A DNA stretch of 12,692 nucleotides from Hondaea fermentalgiana (lineage: Eukaryota > Sar > Bigyra > Thraustochytrida > Thraustochytriidae), in NCBI GenBank assembly GCA_014084085.1, contig NPFB01000129.1:120589-133280 (forward strand), written 5' to 3'. Shown piece after piece: positions 7,641 through 12,692 of the stretch. The notes beneath the pieces are model-generated. The model had not been told where the DNA came from and searched no databases. It saw only the letters and a program-made list of their open reading frames with translations. A program made the position numbers and the translations under genes. Positions within the stretch are counted from its first letter, which is position 1, and each line of letters starts with the position of its first letter.

Positions 7641-10157
7641 ATGGACACGGAGGACCTCATCGCGCTCGGCCCGGGCTCCGACGCGAGCCTGGACGTGCTG
7701 CGGCCGTTCGTGGCCAGAGTCAGCGCCGTCCGTAGGGCGCGCGAGGCGGGCGACAGCTGCAAGTCATCGACCATGCTCACCGACATGAACTTCGCCCTGG
7801 GACCTGCGCGCGAGAAATTCAGCTCTGGGCTCTGCCAGTGGTACGAGGACGTTGGCCTCGCGCGCCGCATCAGCATCTCCTCGTGGACATCATGGCGAAA
7901 TGCAATCTCCGTCAGCATCGAAATCTTTTCAGACCCCTACTGCGCGCAAGTATCCTCTTCCTCGGGGACCACCATTGGCCCGTTCACCTCGCGAGTTGAG
8001 ACCATCACACCGACCTTTAACATTTCAAGCTGGTCCATCAACTTATGCTACACAGACGAAGACTCCGCCCAAGATATGACGCTCGAGCTCAAGCTAGCCG
8101 CCATAGAGGGCGGCGCCCACAACTGGGCTCTTTTGCCGCCCGTGGTTCGCATTCAGACAGCGGCGAGCTCCCTCCAGGTGATCTCACGAAGACTGCGAGA
8201 TGTCGGTCTCGAGATGGACCCACCTCGGAGGCTCCGCAATCGTGAACTGTCCCCTCTTTTGTTCGCTTCGGAAGTCGATGATGATGAGACCGAGTGCGGC
8301 CTGTTAGACGACCCGAGCCAAATATCCTACGCACCCATGATCGAAGGAAGCGGAGCCTGTGCCCGGGTCTACACGCCCTACAGCAACGAAACCTTGTATG
8401 CGCTCGTCAATTGCGAGACGAGCACGACCCCGGGCGCCACAAACGTCCCAGCAAACATTACATTCTTTTCCGACGAGGACTGTCTCGTTGACTCGGACAT
8501 CCTCGTGTCGAATGCAACGGAAAACGCTACTAGTCCATGCGACGTCTTTCTTCTCGACGACGAAGTCTACGCACAGTTCGTGTGCTCATACGCTATGGAC
8601 GAAGACGAAATATACGCCAGCCTCAGTAGCGGCGAGCCGTCTGCCACACCAAACCCAACACCTGCCATAACCTTTCTGGGCAATTCCCCGACGACACCGA
8701 CGACACCAACAACACCCTCTCCCATCGACGACGCTTCGGGTCCCCCGGATGCAGTCCTGCCGGCCACTGTCAGTGTGGCCGCCATGCTTGTGATTCTCGC
8801 TGGCGTTGCCTATGTCATGGTCACTTCTCGAAAAAGCAAGAAAAAGGTGGACAAAGACGCTCTTTCGGACGACCTTCAGGATGCCCTCCCCGATGGCTCC
8901 AACGTAAAACGCCGCGGGACCCTCAGTGTCCTGGGCACCTCCGTGTCCATGTTCCGCGCCACTGTGCTTGGCGTAAGATCGACGTCGGACGCGGAAGACA
9001 CTGATTTCTATGACGATGATGACGACGATGAATATGCTCCCGAGATTGTTTTGGATGAAAGCTACGTTATTGCCGACACGAGCCTTGTCCAAGTCGGTGC
9101 CGCAATCGACCGGGGCGCATTTGGCCGCGTGTACAAGGGAACGTACCAAGGGTCGCCCGTGGCCATCAAAGATATTAACTGCGGACCTGGAGACAAGCAA
9201 GGTGGCCGCGAGGCTTTTGCCAACGAGGTCATTAGCCTTCAAAAGCTTCAGCACCCGAACGTGATCCGTCTCTATGGCGTCATGCTCCCGTCCCCCACTG
9301 TGCGTCGGCTCGTCTTGGAAAGGGCGCAGTACACGCTGGACGCGGTTTTGCGCCGGCAACCGGGTTTTCGCAGCAGCGGCATCACCATTGTCACCTTGCT
9401 TCAGTGGATGGAGCAGGTGTGTGTGGGCGGTGACTACATGCACAGCAAGGGCATCGTGCACATGGATCTCAAGCCCGAAAACATTCTTGTCGATAGTTCC
9501 TGGCACATTAAACTCGCGGACTTTGGGGCTTCTTGTGCGACTTCAGATTTACGTGGCACAATCGCGAGCAGCAGCAGCCTTCGTGGCGTGGGCCGCCAAA
9601 CGGGGTCGGGTCGGTCTCGACAGGCACGAATACTTGCGGGAAGCATTGGGTATATGGCGCCTGAACGTTGGGCGTCCGGAAGCACGCTGACACCGAGCGT
9701 GGATGTGTTCTCGTTTGGTATGACGCTCTGGCAGGCGCTGCACCATGCACAGAATGGGCCCTTTCCGTCAAATTGGACCGCGCCGGTCGCCATTGAAGCC
9801 GTGCAGAATGGTTATCGACCCGAATTGCAAGACGAACTTCCCAACGACCTTGTCGATCTCGTGAGCGCATGCTGGGACGATGAGGCCGACTCGCGACCAA
9901 CGTTTGCCGAGGTGCGGTCGACGTTGTCGTCCATGCTTGGGGTGAGAGCAATGGACGTTTCTGCGTCGAGGGCAGCACGCAAGGCGTTTGAAGTCGGGCA
10001 ACAGGTGGCTGTGTGGGATGCGGATGCTATGTGCTTTGTTGGCCATGGCGTAATTACCGAATCTCCCCCTGGGGCTGCTTCGCCGTGTGTTGTACAACTT
10101 GATGATGGCAGAGAGACGGTCGTGGACCCGACTTCGCTGTTGCAAAGCAATGCGTAA
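7641..10157 (+). CDS. Single-pass receptor-like protein kinase (TKL-like), 838 aa
   Basis: The ATG at 7641 has A at -3 and G at +4. Residues 1-370 form a predicted ectodomain with about nine Cys and five sequons (Asn 127, 249, 272, 291, 295); its fold is unknown to me. A Thr-Pro stalk (348-361) leads to one membrane span (about 371-395) and a Lys/Arg stop-transfer cluster. The juxtamembrane part has six Asp (458-463). The kinase domain (about 484-760) shows the Gly loop DRGAFGRV (490-497), Lys510 in VAIK, Glu529, catalytic HMDLKPEN (607-614), DFG (627-629), APE (673-675), Asp688 and Arg752. The key Lys, Asp and Asn are present, so it is probably active; Ser/Thr specificity is inferred from LKPEN. 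Two oddities are Met608 for the usual HRD Arg, and a Ser/Gly/Arg-rich insert in the activation loop. Residues 781-838 look like a small beta-barrel. No signal peptide follows this ATG, so a first exon may be missing. Confidence 0.92.
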   Translation: MDTEDLIALGPGSDASLDVLRPFVARVSAVRRAREAGDSCKSSTMLTDMNFALGPAREKFSSGLCQWYEDVGLARRISISSWTSWRNAISVSIEIFSDPYCAQVSSSSGTTIGPFTSRVETITPTFNISSWSINLCYTDEDSAQDMTLELKLAAIEGGAHNWALLPPVVRIQTAASSLQVISRRLRDVGLEMDPPRRLRNRELSPLLFASEVDDDETECGLLDDPSQISYAPMIEGSGACARVYTPYSNETLYALVNCETSTTPGATNVPANITFFSDEDCLVDSDILVSNATENATSPCDVFLLDDEVYAQFVCSYAMDEDEIYASLSSGEPSATPNPTPAITFLGNSPTTPTTPTTPSPIDDASGPPDAVLPATVSVAAMLVILAGVAYVMVTSRKSKKKVDKDALSDDLQDALPDGSNVKRRGTLSVLGTSVSMFRATVLGVRSTSDAEDTDFYDDDDDDEYAPEIVLDESYVIADTSLVQVGAAIDRGAFGRVYKGTYQGSPVAIKDINCGPGDKQGGREAFANEVISLQKLQHPNVIRLYGVMLPSPTVRRLVLERAQYTLDAVLRRQPGFRSSGITIVTLLQWMEQVCVGGDYMHSKGIVHMDLKPENILVDSSWHIKLADFGASCATSDLRGTIASSSSLRGVGRQTGSGRSRQARILAGSIGYMAPERWASGSTLTPSVDVFSFGMTLWQALHHAQNGPFPSNWTAPVAIEAVQNGYRPELQDELPNDLVDLVSACWDDEADSRPTFAEVRSTLSSMLGVRAMDVSASRAARKAFEVGQQVAVWDADAMCFVGHGVITESPPGAASPCVVQLDDGRETVVDPTSLLQSNA

Positions 10158-10232
10158 GTCATGATTGTTATGTATGTGTACGTACGTCCGGAAATGGCTC
10201 TGTTTTCCTTTTGAGATTGATCCATCGCTGAT

Positions 10233-10238
10233 AATAAA
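10233..10238 (+). terminator. Candidate poly(A) signal AATAAA for the kinase gene
   Basis: A perfect AATAAA sits 76 bases after the TAA stop, in AT-rich 3' DNA on the sense strand. The position suits a eukaryotic cleavage/polyadenylation signal; whether this organism relies on that hexamer is not known from the window. Confidence 0.5.
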
Positions 10239-10634
10239 AGTTTAGACCAAGGGCAATGAGGGGAGCGATACGAGGGCGGGCTGAACCCTCTTGTTTCTGG
10301 AAAAACAAACGAAAACATAACAAGAAACAGTATGTGTGTGTACTTTCTATTCTACTGAAAACCTCTTTTGAAGTCGTGATTTTAACTTTCATTTTCATTG
10401 GGACGATTTTAGTTGTACGGATAAATTCGTTTCGCATTTCACTTTCTACTGAAGACTCAACTGATCGTGCATGCTGCTGAAGTGGTATACCTTGACTTTT
10501 GCTAACAACCAAGAAGACTCGCGTGCAACTACTACACACATGCGATTCTTTTTTTACATGCTCGACTTTTCCTCAGTCACAATGAAAAGCGAAGGTACAA
10601 CGAGCAGCAAGGATCCCTCGTTGACTTGCGGAAC
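10239..10634. other. AT-rich convergent 3' spacer without a supported gene
   Basis: Two short ATG frames on the plus strand (10256-10480, 74 aa, with a hydrophobic stretch; 10471-10698, 75 aa) are the only candidates. Neither has the GC-ending codon bias of the confident genes or a known family, and both lie where the 3' untranslated regions should be. Confidence 0.5.
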
Positions 10635-10640
10635 TTTATT
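10635..10640 (-). terminator. Candidate poly(A) signal AATAAA for the anthranilate phosphoribosyltransferase gene
   Basis: TTTATT on the plus strand is AATAAA in the sense of the minus-strand gene, about 150 bases beyond its TGA stop. With the signal at 10233 it defines a convergent pair of 3' ends about 400 bases apart. Confidence 0.45.
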
Positions 10641-10791
10641 ATACAAAGCAGTAGCAGTAGGGACACGTACTTGGATGAGGCTCCAGAAGTGGGTTTAAGA
10701 ATTAAGCAAGACGCGGTGGAGAGGAAAAAGAAGAAGAAAAAGAAAAGATGCTAAAACGACTCTGAAGGAGGATGGATGATCAGCCTTAAAT

Positions 10792-11853
10792 TCACGTTTT
10801 GGCCACCTTCGTTGGTGGCTCCTCGGGCGCGGATGCAGCAAGACGCGTCGAAGTCTCTGCAAATTTGTCGAGCGTTGCCAGAACATCTCCCGATTGCAAT
10901 TTTGCAATCGCGGTCTTGTAGCCCGCCTCGACAGAGTCGCAAAGGCCATAAACGTAAAGCGCTGCACCGGCGTTGAGCGCAATAGTATCAGCGACGGCGC
11001 CCTCAGCCTTGTCACCACCAGAAAAGATGTCCCGAATAATGGCGGCATTCTCCGCTGGCTCGCCGCCCTCGAGGTCCTTGATCTTGCATTGTGCGATGCC
11101 CATTGCCTGGGGGTCCACAGTGATCTTCTGCACGCCTTGGGGGGTCACCTCGCGCGCATCTGCGACTCCAACAGCAGCAAGCTCGTCGAGGCCGCAGCAG
11201 TGCACAATGAGGGCGTGCTCGGCACCGAGCTTGTGCACGACCTCCGCGTAGACGTCGAGCAAGTCAGGAGAGTACACGCCAAGCATCATACGCTTTGCGC
11301 CCGCTGGGTTGAGAAGCGGGCCGAGGATGTTGAAGATAGTGCGGATCTTGAGTGCGCGGCGGATGGGCACCACGTGGCGCATGGCCGGGTGAAAGTTGGG
11401 CGCGAACATGAAGGCAATCCCGGCCTCTTGCACGCAATCAGAAATGTGTGCCGGACCCAGGAGCGCGATACCCAGCTTTTCAAGAACATCCGAAGACCCC
11501 GACTTGCTTGTGACAGATTTGCTTCCGTGCTTGGCGACGCGCGCGCCGCACGCTGCCGCGACGATGGCCGCTGAGGTGCTAATATTGATCGTGTTATGTC
11601 CGTCGCCACCTGTGCCGACGACGTCGACGACCTTGTCGCCGCCCTCGACTTTGACATGGACGGCGTGTTTGCGCATCACGCCGGCGAGCGCCGCGATCTC
11701 GGCCGCCGTCTCGCCCTTGGCCGCGAGAAGCGCCAGAAAGGCCGCCGTCTGCGCGTCTTCGGCCTCGCCGCTCGCGATGGTCTCCATCACCGCGGCCGCC
11801 TCTGCCTCCGCGAGGTCCTCGCGCCGCACGAGCTTCTCCAGGGCTTCCCTCAT
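10792..11853 (-). CDS. trpD: Anthranilate phosphoribosyltransferase, 353 aa
   Basis: The enzyme transfers the phosphoribosyl group of PRPP to anthranilate, the second committed step of tryptophan synthesis. The family landmarks are all present in order: a helical N-terminal domain (1-70), the PRPP loop GTGGDG (80-85) followed by NTINIST, KHGSKSVTSKSGSSD (108-122), APNFHPAMRHV (151-161), RTIFNILGPLLNPA (171-184), and the metal-site GLDE (221-224). The length matches the usual 330-350 aa. The ATG at 11853 (A at -3) starts right at the family N-terminus; the frame is open upstream but has no ATG and turns low complexity, so no fused partner or targeting peptide is seen and a cytosolic, stand-alone enzyme is inferred. 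One oddity is that the usual KHGNR word reads KHGSK here. The gene is monocistronic and convergent with the kinase gene. The symbol follows bacterial usage; the fungal name is TRP4. Confidence 0.96.
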   Translation of the reverse strand: MREALEKLVRREDLAEAEAAAVMETIASGEAEDAQTAAFLALLAAKGETAAEIAALAGVMRKHAVHVKVEGGDKVVDVVGTGGDGHNTINISTSAAIVAAACGARVAKHGSKSVTSKSGSSDVLEKLGIALLGPAHISDCVQEAGIAFMFAPNFHPAMRHVVPIRRALKIRTIFNILGPLLNPAGAKRMMLGVYSPDLLDVYAEVVHKLGAEHALIVHCCGLDELAAVGVADAREVTPQGVQKITVDPQAMGIAQCKIKDLEGGEPAENAAIIRDIFSGGDKAEGAVADTIALNAGAALYVYGLCDSVEAGYKTAIAKLQSGDVLATLDKFAETSTRLAASAPEEPPTKVAKT

Positions 11854-12232
11854 CCTGCCCCGCCGCCTGCCCACGCGCGCGCGCTGTCCTGCGCGCTGCT
11901 CTGCGCTGCTGCGCTGCTGCGCTGCGCTGCTTTGCTTGCGCCTTGAAGAAAGGTGTTTGCTGTTGGCTGCTGCTGCTGTGCTCTCTCTCTCTCTCTCTCC
12001 CGTATGCACGAGCGGCGCCGCGAGAACACCGCCGCCAGCGAGCCTGCCCCGCCCGCCTCCTGAGACGAGACCGGCGACCGCGCGCGAGCATCGCAGGGGA
12101 CCCGGCTGGGCCGGCACGCAGGGCCTGCTGCCGCCAAGTTGCTTGCTGCCTGCCTGCTTGCTTCGCCCGCCCGCGCGCGCTCGCTGACCGCCCCGTGCGC
12201 GAGGCAAGCGCGCCAGCTCGACTCGAGCTCGC
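11854..12232 (-). promoter_or_regulatory. GC-rich leader/promoter region of the anthranilate phosphoribosyltransferase gene
   Basis: No gene is supported here. The stretch contains GCTGC-type repeats (about 11893-11935), a CT run and CTG triplets (11963-11978). In a different minus frame, an open stretch from upstream ends with a TGA at 11852-11850 that overlaps the start codon as ATGA. The translation of that frame in this interval is low complexity, so the overlap is probably chance. No TATA element is seen. Confidence 0.4.
11981..11998 (-). repeat. (CT)9 microsatellite, GA on the gene strand
   Basis: Nine perfect CT units, reading GAGAGA in the sense of the downstream gene, 128-145 bases before its ATG. 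See the similar tracts before two other genes in this window. Confidence 0.95.
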
Positions 12233-12425
12233 TCACGCTAGTGAGAGCATCGTCTTCGCTTCGCGCCGCTTCGCGCTTTCCGAAAAGGGCGACCGGCGGC
12301 CCGACAGTGAAGACCTCGGTCTTGAGAGCCTCGGTCTTGGGAGCCTTGGTCTTGGGCGCCTCGTCTCCGGCCCCGTGCAGGTTAATTGCCTCTGCGAGCT
12401 CGCTCGCGAGCTCCTCGTGTGTGTA
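12233..12425 (-). CDS. Possible 3' coding segment of an unidentified minus-strand gene
   Basis: This stretch reads on the minus strand as a protein-like segment with EELASELAEAINLHGAG, a 5-residue Lys-Thr-Glu/Lys-Ala repeat, then VGPPVALFGKREAARSEDDA. Codons are mostly C- or G-ending (AAG, GAG, CTC, GTC), as in the confident genes. No ATG opens it: the frame begins after a stop near 12430 at a GTG, so if real it must be reached by splicing from upstream sequence beyond about 12430. Downstream the frame runs open but becomes low complexity toward the next gene, so its end is uncertain. No family is recognised. The plus strand also has an open frame here. Confidence 0.25.
12313..12357. repeat. 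15-bp minisatellite, three units
   Basis: Three imperfect copies of a GCCTCGGTCTTGGGA-like unit (12313-12327, 12328-12342, 12343-12357). The 15-bp period keeps frame, and on the minus strand it encodes a Lys-Thr-Glu/Lys-Ala-x pentapeptide repeat. The differences between copies are single bases. Confidence 0.85.
12396..12413. repeat. Inverted repeat GAGCTCG-CTCG-CGAGCTC
   Basis: Perfect 7-base arms (12396-12402 and 12407-12413) with a 4-base loop. It may simply reflect GAGCTC-rich sequence in this region. Confidence 0.6.
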
Positions 12426-12451
12426 CACACGCTCTCGCTCGCCGTCTCGCC

Positions 12452-12476
12452 GTGCATTGCATTGCAGTGCAGTGCG
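12452..12476. repeat. GTGCA/TTGCA pentamer array
   Basis: Units GTGCA, TTGCA, TTGCA, GTGCA and GTGCG follow in sequence. On the minus strand the GTGCA units are the TGCAC pentamer that forms the array at 5851-5890 and dimers at 5700 and 7416. Confidence 0.85.
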
Positions 12477-12479
12477 ATG

Positions 12480-12691
12480 ACGAGCCCGCAGAACCCCCCG
12501 GTCTCGCTCCAGCCCGGCCGACGAGACCCGCGCCCGAGCCCTCGCCGCGCCCTCTCCGCGCCGCGCCGCGCGCGTCCTCCGCGCCGTTGCCGCTCGGCCC
12601 GCTCTTGGCGAGCTCGAGCTCGAGCCGGCGCACGTGCACGTGCACGCGCTCGCGCTCGCGCTCGCGCTCCGGGGCGGCGAGGAGGAGGTCG
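12480..12691 (-). CDS. Possible coding fragment running off the right edge
   Basis: Entering from the right edge on the minus strand, one frame reads DLLLAAPERERERERVHVHV and continues with RRLELELAKSG. It then becomes Gly/Ala/Arg-rich until it closes at about 12382. The (GCGCTC)4 array at 12646-12669 encodes the Glu-Arg run. It might be an exon of the same gene as the segment at 12233-12425, which is in another frame, so an intron would be needed between them; no convincing donor was found. A plus-strand ATG at 12477 gives a competing but Arg-rich frame. Too short and low complexity to assign. Confidence 0.2.
12631..12642. repeat. Two adjacent CACGTG palindromes
   Basis: CACGTG occurs twice in tandem (12631-12636, 12637-12642). 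This is the core E-box/G-box word bound by bHLH and bZIP factors in other eukaryotes, but here it may lie inside coding sequence encoding His-Val repeats. Confidence 0.4.
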
Positions 12692-12692
12692 T

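Noticed and set aside
8586..9506. 306-codon minus-strand frame opposite the kinase
   Set aside because: Antisense shadow of the kinase coding sequence.
10256..10698. Two short plus-strand ATG frames of 74 and 75 codons
   Set aside because: AT-rich composition unlike the other genes, placed in the expected 3' untranslated region between convergent genes, with no known family.
11850..12232. Minus frame ending in ATGA overlap with the tryptophan gene start, suggesting translational coupling
   Set aside because: Coupling of this type is a bacterial operon feature; the frame here is low complexity and the window is eukaryotic in style.
1..12692. CRISPR arrays, tRNA or rRNA genes, transposase or integrase genes
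   Set aside because: The repeats are simple tandem repeats without spacers. No GGTTCGAATCC-type tRNA 3' arm was noticed outside coding sequence, and no rRNA or mobile-element protein was recognised by eye. A tRNAscan or Rfam run was not possible.

Overview
The window reads as nuclear DNA of a compact-genome, GC-rich protist. The best guess is a labyrinthulomycete (thraustochytrid) or another stramenopile; this is inferred from gene content and codon style, not proven. Four genes stand out, each an uninterrupted frame. They favour C- or G-ending codons, use all three standard stops (TAG, TAG, TAA, TGA) and start at ATGs, three with A at -3. Long spacers carry low-complexity repeats, two AATAAA signals follow genes, and nothing looks like a bacterial operon.

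Layout, left to right. 1-826 is a GC-rich leader with short repeats. 827-1759 (+) encodes a 310-residue protein of a conserved but unnamed eukaryotic family. 2164-3966 (-) encodes a 600-residue CD36/LIMP-2-type two-pass membrane glycoprotein, convergent with the first gene. Its reading frame stays open beyond its TAG through the whole 404-base spacer. 3967-7640 has no confident gene. It holds CTCG-rich sequence, an AT-richer island (about 4360-5250) with a possible small secreted peptide and a possible decayed leucine-rich-repeat fragment, and then a very GC-rich stretch with a TGCAC pentamer array and other simple repeats.

7641-10157 (+) encodes an 838-residue receptor-like kinase: a Cys-containing glycosylatable ectodomain, one membrane span, a TKL-like kinase domain with unusual motif residues, and a small C-terminal module. 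10158-10791 is a convergent 3' spacer with a candidate poly(A) signal for each flanking gene. 10792-11853 (-) encodes anthranilate phosphoribosyltransferase (tryptophan synthesis), followed by its GC-rich leader. 12233-12692 holds protein-like but unassigned minus-strand frames that may belong to a gene running off the right edge.

The genes show no shared pathway. The most notable items are the receptor kinase architecture, the conserved protein of unknown function, the open frame after the CD36-like stop, and the possible LRR relic.
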